Source of the DNA: Paenibacillus sp. J5C2022
GTDB taxonomy: Bacteria > Bacillota > Bacilli > Paenibacillales > Paenibacillaceae
Direction of reading: 5' to 3'
Assembly (NCBI RefSeq): GCF_025567625.1
Contig: NZ_JAOQJC010000044.1
Span: 1-64,000 of the forward strand
Length of the DNA stretch: 64,000 nt
Below, in pieces: positions 52,277 to 60,961 of this stretch. A program made the translations under genes and the position numbers. Below the pieces are notes generated by a model. The model was not told the origin of the DNA. It saw only the letters and a program-made list of their open reading frames with translations, and made no database searches. How positions within the stretch are numbered: position 1 is the first letter of the stretch; every line of letters starts with the position of its first letter.

Positions 52277-53494
52277 TTACCGGTATTGCAGTTGCAAATC
52301 TACGAGCAGGGAGCCGTCGCCGCCGTAAGGCTCGTAGCTCGCTCTGTACCCGTACGAGCCGCTTTCGTGCTGGACGGCAGCCTTGAGCGCGTCGGGGAAG
52401 GAGCTTCCGTCCACATAGCGGAACTGCAATTGCGACGTGCCGGTACGCACCGCCTCTGCAATTATTCGCTTTAACTGCTCCTTTCCGCTTACCGTTCGCT
52501 CTGCATCCAGCCAGTGCAGTCCCAACGCCAGCTTCAGCTTCCCGTACCGCTGCGCTTCCCGCTCGCTGCCCGATTCCGCCAGTGCAGTCAGTGTATCCGC
52601 ATAGACTGAGCCGGCTTTGGGATAATCTCTCGTCCAGTCGTGATCCCTGCGAAGCTCATCATCACTTTTCAAGTAATACGAATAGCTTATTCCGTTATCG
52701 GGGTCGGCGCCTACCGGATCATCCCACGTCATATCCAGGTGATACCACTTGCCATCCAATTGAACCATATTCCACGCATGTTCGCCCGTGTTCACCGATC
52801 CTTCCGCAATAAGAACGGGAATACCGGACTCCTTCAGCATTTTATACCCCAGCAAGGTATAACCTTGACATACCGTCTGTCCGTGATCAATCGCGTCGTA
52901 AGCGGTGTAATAGGTCAACGATTCATCGTAAGCGACATGCGTAACAATCCAGTCGTGAATAGCCTTGACCTGCTCGTGCTCGTTCATAGCCGGCTTTATG
53001 ATCTCCGCCAGCGTCTCGCTCACCTTTCGGTCTACCGCAGCCGTCTCCGCCTTCGTCTCCCGGTAACGCGCCTCGATCGTAATTCTGGACAGATTGCCCA
53101 AGCTGCGGATCGTATACATATACGACTCCAGAATATAGGCGGAGTAATCGTCTCGCCTGAGCGCAGCTCGAACAATATCGCCCATCTTCTCCGACAGCTT
53201 CTCTCTCTCCCCTTTATGGGAGAGGGTGAACCGGTCCAAGCGGGAACGGAAGCCTTCGGCGATCTCCAATTCCAGCTCCTCGTATTCCTTGTCGACAGGG
53301 GAGGAGACAACCTGGTGATGCTCGGTTCGCTCAGCGGCAGGCGGAGCCTGCGTCGTCTCCGGCGGCCGATAATGGACGGACATGCTGTCCTCCGCCTCCA
53401 TAGCGGCAGGGAACAAGTCCAGCTTGAGCTCCATGGCGTATATCGCTCCCACGGCAAGCAGCAGCAATACAAGCTTCATTACCGTCCCTCTCAA
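52277..53494 (-). CDS. Membrane-anchored transglutaminase-like protein
   Basis: 405 residues. An N-terminal hydrophobic segment (KLVLLLLAVGAIYAMEL) acts as a signal anchor. The transglutaminase-like core lies at about 195-275: GQTVCQGYTLLGYKML (catalytic Cys), GEHAWNMVQLDGKWYHLDMTWDDPVG (His and Asp). Such secreted bacterial forms are usually cysteine proteases or cross-link handlers rather than true transglutaminases. Two starts are plausible: TTG 53494, behind GGGAGGTGAT, and ATG 53479, behind AGAGGG. A beta-rich C-terminal 100 residues is of unknown type. Confidence 0.87.
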   Translation of the reverse strand: MRGTVMKLVLLLLAVGAIYAMELKLDLFPAAMEAEDSMSVHYRPPETTQAPPAAERTEHHQVVSSPVDKEYEELELEIAEGFRSRLDRFTLSHKGEREKLSEKMGDIVRAALRRDDYSAYILESYMYTIRSLGNLSRITIEARYRETKAETAAVDRKVSETLAEIIKPAMNEHEQVKAIHDWIVTHVAYDESLTYYTAYDAIDHGQTVCQGYTLLGYKMLKESGIPVLIAEGSVNTGEHAWNMVQLDGKWYHLDMTWDDPVGADPDNGISYSYYLKSDDELRRDHDWTRDYPKAGSVYADTLTALAESGSEREAQRYGKLKLALGLHWLDAERTVSGKEQLKRIIAEAVRTGTSQLQFRYVDGSSFPDALKAAVQHESGSYGYRASYEPYGGDGSLLVDLQLQYR

Positions 53495-53620
53495 CCGTCA
53501 TCACCTCCCTTGTCCTCATACCCATCTTATGCTGCCATTGCAAAATGATGCCCGGAACGCTGCAGGCGGATCAGAAACTCAACATCCTGAATTACCGGAC
53601 CCCTTAGCTCCGACCCCTGC

Positions 53621-54583
53621 TCAGCTCTCTCCGATTCTCGCTTCAAGCCGCTTATCCGGCTGCTTCTCCTGCCCGCATGGAACGAGCGCAGCATGCAGGA
53701 ACGGCAGCACGCTATTCCAGAACGCAGGGTCCTGCTGGGAAGCGCTATGCCCTTCCGACGACACATACAACGTCTGCAAGCATCCCGCCGACTGCTGCTT
53801 CTCCAGCTGCTGCAAGTCCGTAGCCGGGATGAAATCGTCTCCATGGGAATGAATCATCAGTATCGGGATGCGAGACTTCGTGCGCCGGCACCAATCCCCC
53901 AGGATCGCGGGGATATCCGCCCTGCGGAACTGCTCCCGCGATATGCCCGCCCGGAGCAGCCATACCGCCGGAATTACATACGCTAACGGGAATTTCGGCA
54001 GCCCCTTGCGCTTCAATTCCGCCTGCAGCATCGTCTCGAACTTGACCGGCATGGAATCCGTCACGATCGCGCTTACGTCCAGCCCTTCCGCAATTGCCAG
54101 CAAGGAGCCGAAGCCGCCCAACGAATGGCCCAGCAGCGCGATCCGCTCGGGATCAATACCCGGCAGCGTCCGGGCATAGCGCACAGCGGCCAGCACATCG
54201 TCTCTGAACATAAGCGCAGACGGAGCCTTAATCCGCTCGCTCTCCCCATGGCTTCTGGCATCGTACATGAGTACGGCATACCCCGCCTCGCACAGTGGAT
54301 AGGCATAACGCAGCACTCTGGAACGATTGGAGCCCCAGCCGTGAGCGACGATGACCAGCGGATTGCTCGCACGCGCGCCGCCAACTGGCTGCAGCAGCCA
54401 TCCCGCCAGTCGGGAGCTGCCGCTTGTGAAGGTTGTCTCGCTCCACTCGATTCGCTCATCCGGCAGGGCGTCGTTCTGCACGATTCTCGGCTGCTGGCTC
54501 GCAGCTCCGATGCGCCATAACGCGGCAGCGGCGAGAAGCGCTGCCGCGGCTGCCAGTAGTACTACTGCTACCAATAATCCCAT
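53621..54583 (-). CDS. Alpha/beta hydrolase, membrane-anchored
   Basis: 320 residues. TM segment at the N-terminus (LLVAVVLLAAAAALLAAAAL). Hydrolase fold follows: VIVAHGWGSNRSRVLRYAYPL (oxyanion His-Gly), nucleophile Ser in LLGHSLGGFGSLLAI near 150, acid near ILMIHSHGDDFIPA, and the His in SSEGHSASQQDP. It belongs to the peptidase S9-like / YqkD-type extracellular hydrolases; the substrate is unknown. AGGAGG lies 13 bases before ATG 54583. The aldolase gene ends 23 bases upstream, so they are probably co-transcribed. Confidence 0.88.
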   Translation of the reverse strand: MGLLVAVVLLAAAAALLAAAALWRIGAASQQPRIVQNDALPDERIEWSETTFTSGSSRLAGWLLQPVGGARASNPLVIVAHGWGSNRSRVLRYAYPLCEAGYAVLMYDARSHGESERIKAPSALMFRDDVLAAVRYARTLPGIDPERIALLGHSLGGFGSLLAIAEGLDVSAIVTDSMPVKFETMLQAELKRKGLPKFPLAYVIPAVWLLRAGISREQFRRADIPAILGDWCRRTKSRIPILMIHSHGDDFIPATDLQQLEKQQSAGCLQTLYVSSEGHSASQQDPAFWNSVLPFLHAALVPCGQEKQPDKRLEARIGES

Positions 54584-54606
54584 TGCGCTAGATGCGCCTC
54601 CTCACC

Positions 54607-55248
54607 TTACAGGTCTTTAACAGCATCCGTGAACGACTTGGCTCTTGCCGCGATCTTATGGAATTCGCCCGCTCTGGCCCAGTCCAGATTGACCAGCTTG
54701 CCGCCCATTCCGACCGCGCAAGCGCCGGCCTGGAAGTAATCCCGAATGTTGTGCAGATCGACTCCGCCGGTAGCCATGATCGGGATATGGTTAAGTGGTG
54801 CGCGAATTTCCTTCAGATAGCCGACGCCCAGCGTTCCCATCGGGAACAGCTTGACGGCTTCCGCTCCCGCCTTCCAGGCCTTCACGATCTCGGTCGGCGT
54901 CATCACTCCCGGCCACACCGCAACGCCGCGCTCCTTGCCGTACGCGATCACCTCTTCGTCCAAATTAGGCGAGATGAGGAACTGCGCTCCGGCGGCCACC
55001 GCCTGCTCCGCCAGCTCGATATCCGTTACGGTGCCGGCACCGATCGCCGCTTCCGTTCCGAATACCGTCCGCCAGCGTTCGATCATGCCGGTAGCGCCTT
55101 CCGTATTCATCGTGATCTCCATCAGCCGGATGCCGCCCTCGATCAACGCTTTGGCCGTATCGTCGGCGTAAGACTTCTCCACACCTCGCAGAATCGCAAC
55201 GATCTTGTGCTTCACCAGCAGCTCCTGCATATTGCCCTCGAATGCCAT
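54607..55248 (-). CDS. eda: KDPG/KHG aldolase (Eda family)
   Basis: 213 residues, class I aldolase TIM barrel. Motifs in order: KIVAILRGV (strand 1), EITMNTEGA, AIGAGTVTDIELAEQAVAAGAQFLISPN, WPGVMTPTEIVKAWKAGAEAVKLFP (Schiff-base Lys in VKLFP) and MATGGVDLHNIRDYFQAGACAVGMG. It splits 2-keto-3-deoxy-6-phosphogluconate to pyruvate and glyceraldehyde-3-phosphate, and often 4-hydroxy-2-oxoglutarate too. ATG 55248 was chosen because AAGGAG lies 9 bases upstream, inside the longer frame. It stands between MutY and the hydrolase rather than with a kinase or dehydratase, so its pathway partners are elsewhere. Confidence 0.93.
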   Translation of the reverse strand: MAFEGNMQELLVKHKIVAILRGVEKSYADDTAKALIEGGIRLMEITMNTEGATGMIERWRTVFGTEAAIGAGTVTDIELAEQAVAAGAQFLISPNLDEEVIAYGKERGVAVWPGVMTPTEIVKAWKAGAEAVKLFPMGTLGVGYLKEIRAPLNHIPIMATGGVDLHNIRDYFQAGACAVGMGGKLVNLDWARAGEFHKIAARAKSFTDAVKDL

Positions 55249-55288
55249 GATTGCCATCTCCTTCATCATCTAAGAATATGATTGCTTA

Positions 55289-56482
55289 TTACTGCTGCCT
55301 ACTGCCTTCCCAGAAGCCGTTCAGTATGCGCAAGAAGAGATTAGGGAACGGAAGCTCGTCCATATCCTCCCTGCCGATCCATCTATAAGGCGAAGACACG
55401 TTATAGACAGCCGGCGCTTCCGCCGCGGCAAGCGGTTCGACCGCATTGACCTTGTCTGCATTGACCTTGTCCGCCATGCCCGTATCCGCTTCATATATGC
55501 GCATCTTCCAATGAATATGGCTGAATATGTGATCCGCATCGCCGCGCAAGCCATGCGGTCTGATCAACACGCCGGCTTCCTCGTCGATCATTCGCGCCAA
55601 CTGCTCAGCCACCTCGCCGTTCCGCTCCCGCTCCGCCTCCGGGAACCACACCTTGCCTCCTTCCGGTATCAGGAGATGAGGCAACTCCCACATGCCTGCC
55701 AGCAGTCCCGAATCCGCTCTCTGCCGGACGAGCACCTTGCCCTCGTGTTCGCCTTGTCCCGTTACGATGACACTCGCGCGCAGCTCCACTCGTGGCGGCT
55801 TCGCCTTCGTCTTGACGGGCAGCTCCAGCTCGCGGCCCGCTATGCGCGCTGCGCAATGCTCCATGACCGGGCAAGGCAGGCAGCTCGGCGACTTCGGGGT
55901 GCATACGAGCGCTCCAAGCTCCATCAGCGCCTGATTGAAATCGCCCGCCTCTCCTTCCGGTATAAGCGAAGCGGCAAGCTTCTCAATGCCGACGCGGGTA
56001 GCAGGCCGCGCGATATCCTCCTCTAGACAGAAGTAACGCGACAGCACGCGCATCACATTGCCATCCACGGCAGGCTCGGGCCGGTTGAAGGCGATGCTCA
56101 TAATGGCGCCCGTCGTATAGGGCCCCACTCCCTTCAGACCCGATACGGAGGCCGTATCGTCCGGAATGATGCCGTCATACAGCTCTACGACCATTCTGGC
56201 GCCGGCCTGCAGATTCCTTGCCCTGGAATAATAGCCGAGCCCTTCCCAGCACTTGAGCACTTCCTCCTCCGGCGCCTCCGCCAGCGCGCGCACAGTCGGG
56301 AACTTCTCCATGAACCTCAGATAATACGGGATGACCGTGTCCACCCTCGTCTGCTGCAGCATAATTTCCGATACCCATATTCGGTAGGGATCGCGATTCT
56401 GTCTCCACGGCAGATCGCGCTTCTGCATTCGGTACCAGGCTAGCAGCTCCGTGCTGAAATATTGCTCTGTTGATATTGTCAT
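55289..56482 (-). CDS. mutY: A/G-specific adenine glycosylase MutY
   Basis: 397 residues. HhH-GPD domain with WVSEIMLQQTRVDTVIPYY near 33-51, GLKGVGPYTTGAIMSIAFNRPEPAVDGNVMRVL with the catalytic Asp in PAVDGNV, and the 4Fe-4S loop CTPKSPSCLPCPVMEHC (C-x6-C-x2-C-x5-C). The C-terminal NUDIX-like domain (VLVRQRADSGLLAGMWELPH) reads 8-oxoG. It removes A opposite 8-oxoG. In that domain ADKVN is repeated in tandem, a 15-bp duplication. ATG 56482 follows AAGGGAG. Likely heads a run with eda and the hydrolase. Confidence 0.97.
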   Translation of the reverse strand: MTISTEQYFSTELLAWYRMQKRDLPWRQNRDPYRIWVSEIMLQQTRVDTVIPYYLRFMEKFPTVRALAEAPEEEVLKCWEGLGYYSRARNLQAGARMVVELYDGIIPDDTASVSGLKGVGPYTTGAIMSIAFNRPEPAVDGNVMRVLSRYFCLEEDIARPATRVGIEKLAASLIPEGEAGDFNQALMELGALVCTPKSPSCLPCPVMEHCAARIAGRELELPVKTKAKPPRVELRASVIVTGQGEHEGKVLVRQRADSGLLAGMWELPHLLIPEGGKVWFPEAERERNGEVAEQLARMIDEEAGVLIRPHGLRGDADHIFSHIHWKMRIYEADTGMADKVNADKVNAVEPLAAAEAPAVYNVSSPYRWIGREDMDELPFPNLFLRILNGFWEGSRQQ

Positions 56483-56638
56483 TATGACTCCCTTTCCCCT
56501 ATGCCTTCCACGATTGTGTACATTGCGTTACACGGATTGTGTCCATTATCGCACATTCCGCGCGCTCTATGTTGTTTGTTCATTCCCTATCCTATATTAT
56601 ACGGGGTAACAGGCTATGTACATAGGAGTGATTCGCTT

Positions 56639-57031
56639 ATGGGAAAGGCTGCTCGTCAACGTACACGAATACAAGAGAAGCGAAGTATCGCCATGCCTCT
56701 CATTACAGTCATAGCGGCCGCATCGCTTACGCTTGCCGCTGGCTGCGGCCAGAGCGTGAATGAAGGAGACAAGGTCCGACTGAAGGATGCGCCAGCCGCG
56801 GTTGAAGCCGTATATAAAGCCCAATGCCTGAGCTGCCACGGCAGCGAGCTTCAAGGTCTTGTCGGCGGCAACACGAATCTGCAGCAGGTAGGAGAGCGCA
56901 TGAGCTACGAAGCGATTGCAATGCAAATAGAGGAGGGCGGCGGACTTATGCAGCCGTACAAGGACGTGCTGAGCGAGGAGGAAATTAACGGGCTTGCCAC
57001 ATGGCTTGCAGGCTCCGGGCAAGATCAGTAA
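56639..57031 (+). CDS. Lipoprotein cytochrome c (c551-like)
   Basis: About 130 residues. Signal peptide with lipobox (AASLTLAAGC), then a single haem-binding site CLSCH near residue 70 and an axial Met in GGGLMQPY, followed by LSEEEINGLATWLAG. It is the small membrane-tethered cytochrome c of Bacillota that hands electrons to a terminal oxidase outside the membrane. ATG 56639 has AGGAG 10 bases upstream; the longer frame to 56501 lacks this and would bury the signal peptide. Divergent from mutY. Confidence 0.93.
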   Translation: MGKAARQRTRIQEKRSIAMPLITVIAAASLTLAAGCGQSVNEGDKVRLKDAPAAVEAVYKAQCLSCHGSELQGLVGGNTNLQQVGERMSYEAIAMQIEEGGGLMQPYKDVLSEEEINGLATWLAGSGQDQ

Positions 57032-57069
57032 GACGAACGGATTGACGGGAGACGGCTCCCGCACGAAGA

Positions 57070-57120
57070 GAAAGGATATGTCCAGACGGCTTGCTCACGG
57101 CAACCCCGGCATATCCTTTC
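57070..57120 (+). terminator. Terminator after cytochrome c gene
   Basis: AAAGGATATG (57071-57080) pairs with CATATCCTTT (57110-57119) around a 29-base loop that has its own small hairpin. The tail is TTTCTAT, so termination strength is moderate. Confidence 0.65.
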
Positions 57121-57187
57121 TATCGCTGCTTGATCGGCAAGAGCACGAGATCCCCCGCTTCTCGGCCTAATGAAGAAGTGCGGCCGG

Positions 57188-57427
57188 TTAGAAGCCCGCA
57201 TCATACCTGTTCCAGCCGCCGGGCGACTGCCTTATGCCCATGGAAGGTCCATGCAGCGTCCAGCTTGTATCTCCCATCTGAGGGTTGCCGGGGAACAGAT
57301 CGCCTTGAAGAAGCATAATATTCTCTCCCCAATCATCACAATACAGGCCGCCTAGCTGCACCCAATCCCCCGTCTTGAAGCGATGCGGACGGCTTCGCCT
57401 TGCGCCGCGGTTGTTATAACTATCCAT
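57188..57427 (-). CDS. Small YjzC-like protein
   Basis: 79 residues, ATG 57427 with AAAGGAG 9 bases upstream. The layout HRFKTGDWVQLGGLY...LLQGDLFPG...TSWTLHG resembles the pattern of YjzC-type proteins of Bacillus (RFxTGxxxxxxGxY, then LxxGDxFP and a Trp). No signal peptide or membrane part. Function unknown. It lies between the cytochrome c terminator and acpS and may be transcribed with acpS. The SD and the residue pattern make it a likely real gene; the family assignment is tentative. Confidence 0.65.
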   Translation of the reverse strand: MDSYNNRGARRSRPHRFKTGDWVQLGGLYCDDWGENIMLLQGDLFPGNPQMGDTSWTLHGPSMGIRQSPGGWNRYDAGF

Positions 57428-57490
57428 CAAGGACCACTCCTTTCGCCCCGCTTGCTACAATACATTCCAAGTATGGGCAAAAGGTTACCG

Positions 57491-57883
57491 TTATACCCGC
57501 TCCGCAACCGCAAATGCGGAAGCGATGCTCTTCTCGTGCGTAATTGTCAGATGGAGCCGTATATATTCCGGCTGCAACCCTAATCTGCTCCACGCCGCTT
57601 CGCCAATCGTACAGACCGGCTTGCCGTTCGCATCAGGCAAGATCTCCACATCCTGAAAGCCGAGCACGGCGCCGATGCCGCAGCCGAACGCCTTCACGAC
57701 GGCTTCCTTGGCAGCGAAGCGCCCTGCCACGAAGCCGTGCAGCCTAACTCCCGAATAGCTCGAGGCCAGCTTGCGCTCCGCCTCCGTCAGAACCCGCTCC
57801 ATAAAGCGCTGTCCCGCCCTTCCTCCGACCGCTTCCGCAATTCGGTCCACATCCGTCATATCATGACCGATTCCCGTTATCAT
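57491..57883 (-). CDS. acpS: Holo-[acyl-carrier-protein] synthase
   Basis: 130 residues, matching AcpS in length. MITGIGHDMTDVDRI holds the Mg-binding Asp, and FVAGRFAAKEAVVKAFGCGIG the second signature with the catalytic Glu; LTITHEKSIASAFAVAE ends the fold. It transfers the phosphopantetheine arm from CoA to ACP. The start ATG 57883 follows GGGTGAT. A promoter (TTGACA, 17, TACGCT) lies just upstream at 57913-57941. The small YjzC-like gene follows 63 bases after its stop. Confidence 0.96.
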   Translation of the reverse strand: MITGIGHDMTDVDRIAEAVGGRAGQRFMERVLTEAERKLASSYSGVRLHGFVAGRFAAKEAVVKAFGCGIGAVLGFQDVEILPDANGKPVCTIGEAAWSRLGLQPEYIRLHLTITHEKSIASAFAVAERV

Positions 57884-57912
57884 GCCATCACCCGTCCTTG
57901 TCTTTGATGGAG

Positions 57913-57941
57913 AGCGTAGCAGATGGCGAGGGCATTGTCAA
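57913..57941 (-). promoter_or_regulatory. Promoter of acpS
   Basis: A perfect TTGACA, 17-bp spacer and TACGCT. GAGAGCGT and ACGCTCTC form an inverted repeat whose arms cover the -10 and the start of the -35. Confidence 0.7.
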
Positions 57942-57965
57942 CGCTCTCTGCTAACGCGATCAATG

Positions 57966-59384
57966 CTAAGGGAACTGACGTGTATAGTGAAATGCTTTCC
58001 CGTTGGCATCCGTAAGCTCCACCATAACCTCGCCGGTCGCTTCCGCAGGCAGATAGGCGCCTTCGGCGCGGTAGCTGTACTTCGTAAAGCCCGGAAAATC
58101 AAACGTCTTCTCCTCACCTTCCGGCATCGGCTCCATCGGAATGTTCACCTCGGCAGCAGCGTCGCCACCTCCGTCCAGGTAGCCGACTGCTACTGACTTC
58201 GGCGCTCCTTGCCCCTCCGGCAGCCATACATACAGTCTCACGAGCTGCTCGCCGGTATGTGCTCCTTCATTCATTCGCAGCGTCATATGAGCTTCCTCGC
58301 CCATCTCATGCCAATAGAATGGATTGTCTGCCAGCGCGCTCTCCTCAACCGGAGCAGGCGAAGTCGAAGACAGCCAGCCTGCCAGCAGGAACAGAACGAC
58401 CGCTGCCACAATCTCAATGCGGACCGCTGTCGTGAAGCTGCGCTTCTCCCCCCGTTCCAGCAGTCTCATTAGCTTGCTGCGGTGAAGAATGCCAATGCAG
58501 ACGATAAGCAGCATCAGCACGCTCTTCGCCAGAACAATGATGCCGTACTCGCTCATCCAGAGCTCCCGCCACGACGACAGATGAACGATCGACAGCCACA
58601 CACCGCTGCCTATAAGGATTACGATACTGGGAAGAGCCCATCTGGAAAATGTCGCAGCGAGACGATTAAGCTGATCTGTACGGTCGCCTCCGAAGCTTAC
58701 AGCCCATAAGCCGGCCAAGCCGCCGGCCCAGATTGACGCGAACGCGATGTGCAGAGCATGCGATGCCACCGCAGCGCCGACTCCGGAAGCGACTGCGTAG
58801 GCGTGGCCTGTCAGCGGGAAGGTGACGATCAGACCGATCGCCGTCATCCCCTTCAGCGGGTTGGCCCACAGCTTCTCGCTCTCCGGCGCGAATGCGAGCA
58901 AGGCCAATAGCAAAGCTCCACCGAGGCGGATGACCGCCACCTTGCCAATCATCGTCGATGCTGCTATCGTACCGAACGGTATCCCGTCGAATTGATCCAT
59001 CAGCATCCCGATTCTGGCCCACCCCGTCATCAGCCAGATCATGGCAACGACGAACATCAAGTACCGCTCCGCATCCGGGGTGAATGCACTTGGAATTGGG
59101 AGCTTCTCCTTCCGATACAGCACATAGCGGAAAAACAGGAAGCCCCCCGCTGCCGCAGCAGCGATCACTTCCGCAATCCGCATAATGACCATAAGCCGCT
59201 GTCCGCCGAAATGGCTATGATCGCCATCGGCATCGGCATGATGATCATGCTCCCCTGCAGCTTCGGCGATGGACGTGGCATCCTGTCCGATGACAATGCC
59301 ATCCGCTCCCAACGCCATCGGCGCAAGCACACCTGCTATTACGGCTGCAGTCATAATAGCTGCTGCCAACATTCGTTTCAACAT
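57966..59384 (-). CDS. CopD-domain copper protein with His-rich N-terminus
   Basis: 472 residues. Signal peptide, then a His/Asp-rich stretch (GEHDHHADADGDHSH) near 40-56 that could bind copper, eight to nine helices, and the CopD core (MTGWARIGML; LTGHAYAVASGVGAAVASHALHIAFASIWAGGLAGLWAV; WSIVHLSSWRELWMSEYGIIVLAKSVLMLLI). The last 120 residues are a beta-rich extracellular domain (LVRLYVWLPEGQGAPKSVAVGYLDG). CopD proteins import copper or deliver it at the membrane. ATG 59384 has GGAGG 5 bases upstream. No CopC gene lies beside it; the C-terminal domain could stand in for one. Confidence 0.88.
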   Translation of the reverse strand: MLKRMLAAAIMTAAVIAGVLAPMALGADGIVIGQDATSIAEAAGEHDHHADADGDHSHFGGQRLMVIMRIAEVIAAAAAGGFLFFRYVLYRKEKLPIPSAFTPDAERYLMFVVAMIWLMTGWARIGMLMDQFDGIPFGTIAASTMIGKVAVIRLGGALLLALLAFAPESEKLWANPLKGMTAIGLIVTFPLTGHAYAVASGVGAAVASHALHIAFASIWAGGLAGLWAVSFGGDRTDQLNRLAATFSRWALPSIVILIGSGVWLSIVHLSSWRELWMSEYGIIVLAKSVLMLLIVCIGILHRSKLMRLLERGEKRSFTTAVRIEIVAAVVLFLLAGWLSSTSPAPVEESALADNPFYWHEMGEEAHMTLRMNEGAHTGEQLVRLYVWLPEGQGAPKSVAVGYLDGGGDAAAEVNIPMEPMPEGEEKTFDFPGFTKYSYRAEGAYLPAEATGEVMVELTDANGKAFHYTRQFP

Positions 59385-59541
59385 ATGTACCTCCAATCTT
59401 CCAACACGTTACTTGTTGGCGCAGTCTGACGCTAGCGCCACCCTATTTTCCCATAACCTTCATTGTATCAAGTACTCGCGCGAACGGCATGACTCGATCG
59501 AGTCATATCGCTGGCAATAATGTGAACACACGATGGACACG

Positions 59542-59588
59542 AAAAAAAAGACCGCCGGACAGCCTATTGCATCTGCCAGCAGTCTTGA
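59542..59588 (-). terminator. Terminator of nadE operon
   Basis: AAGACTGCTGG / CCGGCGGTCTT with two G-T pairs, then eight T on the minus strand (59542-59549). It lies about 14 bases past the nadE stop. Confidence 0.85.
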
Positions 59589-59601
59589 CTTTCGCTTGCC
59601 G

Positions 59602-60417
59602 CTATATACCGGGAATCGGAGAACGCTTATGCTCCGTCTTCAAGTATTGCCGCTCCAGCTTCTCGCGGGCTTCCGGCGAGATATCCTTGCCCTCCAGGTA
59701 ATCGCTGTTGTCGCTATACTTGATGCCAAGCTCCCCCTCGTCCGTCTGACCTTCCCACAACCCTGCGGTCGGCGCCTTGTCCAGCACGGACTGAGGCACT
59801 CCGAGATGGGACGCCAGCTCGCGGACCTGCCGCTTGTTCAGAGAGCTGAGCGGCGTAACGTCGACCGCTCCGTCTCCCCACTTCGTGTAGAAGCCCGTCA
59901 GCGCTTCCGATGCATGATCCGTGCCGACGACTAGCAGGTTCAGATCGAATGCAAGCGCATATTGCACGACCATCCGCGTTCTCGCCTTGACATTGCCCTT
60001 GCCTCCGCGGCTAATATGGCGCGGCATGCCGAGCGACTTGAAGGCGTGCTCCACCTCAAGCGAGATCTCATCGACCGCCTCCTCGATATTCGTCTCCGCC
60101 TTATGCTCCAATCCGAACGCTTCCGCAACCGCATAGCTGTCGGCGATGTCCGACTGCTGCCCGTATGGCTGGAAGACGCCCAGCGTCATATACGGCTGAC
60201 CCGTCTCTTCGCTCAGCTCGTCTGTTGCGCGCTTGCACAAGCCAGCCGCGACAGCGCTGTCGATGCCGCCGCTAATGGCAATGAGCAATCCCGAAGTGCC
60301 GGATTTCTTCACATACTCCTTCAAGAAGTCCACTCTCTTGCGAATCTCTTCCTGCGGATCAATCGTTGGCTTGACGCCGAGTCGTTCAATTATTTGCTTC
60401 TGCAAGCTCATGGACAT
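59602..60417 (-). CDS. nadE: NH3-dependent NAD+ synthetase
   Basis: 271 residues. The ATP pyrophosphatase P-loop LLIAISGGIDSAVAAGL is near 41-57. Further family motifs are KGNVKARTRMVVQYALAFDLNLLVVGTDHASEALTGFYTKWGDGAVDVTPLSSLNK and KAPTAGLWEGQTDEGELG. It amidates nicotinate adenine dinucleotide to NAD; no glutaminase domain is attached, so ammonia is the nitrogen donor. ATG 60417, or the ATG at 60411. It follows brxA by 7 bases and is in the same operon. Confidence 0.97.
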   Translation of the reverse strand: MSMSLQKQIIERLGVKPTIDPQEEIRKRVDFLKEYVKKSGTSGLLIAISGGIDSAVAAGLCKRATDELSEETGQPYMTLGVFQPYGQQSDIADSYAVAEAFGLEHKAETNIEEAVDEISLEVEHAFKSLGMPRHISRGGKGNVKARTRMVVQYALAFDLNLLVVGTDHASEALTGFYTKWGDGAVDVTPLSSLNKRQVRELASHLGVPQSVLDKAPTAGLWEGQTDEGELGIKYSDNSDYLEGKDISPEAREKLERQYLKTEHKRSPIPGI

Positions 60418-60424
60418 ACACCCT

Positions 60425-60865
60425 TTAGTCGCAATATTTGTCGAAAGCGTCAGTCAAGTCCGCAGCAATCTCGGCTGCAGAACGGTTCTCGACGGAGTGC
60501 CGCTCGATGAAGTGAACCAGTTCGCCGTTCTTCATTAATGCGATTGAAGGAGACGACGGCGGATACGGTGCAAAGTATTCGCGAGCCTTCGCTGTAGCTT
60601 CCTTGTCCTGTCCCGCGAACACTGTGAACAGATGATCCGGCGTCTTGCTGTGCTTGAGCGCTTCCGCTACGCCGGGACGGCATTGTCCCGCCGCACAGCC
60701 GCATACGGAGTTCACGACGACAAGCGCCGTTCCTTTCGCATCGGGAAGATTGCTCTCTACTTCTTCAGCAGTACGAAGCTCTTGAATGCCCAATCTGGTC
60801 AACTCGTCGCGCATCGGCTGCACCATATCCAGCATATATCTTTCGAATGACATTGACATCATCAT
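60425..60865 (-). CDS. brxA: Bacilliredoxin BrxA (YphP/YqiW family)
   Basis: 146 residues. The redox motif CGC lies in VVVNSVCGCAAGQCRPGVAEA near 52-72, followed by LFTVFAGQDKEATAKAREYFAPYPPSSPSIALMKNGELVHFIERH, matching BrxA more than BrxB. It removes bacillithiol from S-thiolated proteins after oxidative stress in the cytoplasm. Three ATG codons in a row from 60865 and a fourth two codons on share one SD (AAAGGGAG); the second or third is best spaced. Co-transcribed with nadE. Confidence 0.95.
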   Translation of the reverse strand: MMMSMSFERYMLDMVQPMRDELTRLGIQELRTAEEVESNLPDAKGTALVVVNSVCGCAAGQCRPGVAEALKHSKTPDHLFTVFAGQDKEATAKAREYFAPYPPSSPSIALMKNGELVHFIERHSVENRSAAEIAADLTDAFDKYCD

Positions 60866-60961
60866 ACACTCCCTTTGAATAATTCCAATTTAGCTACTAT
60901 TATAACGTTCCTTGCGAAAATAAAGCAACCGAAGCTATACGCTCCGGCTGCTCTTGGAAAG

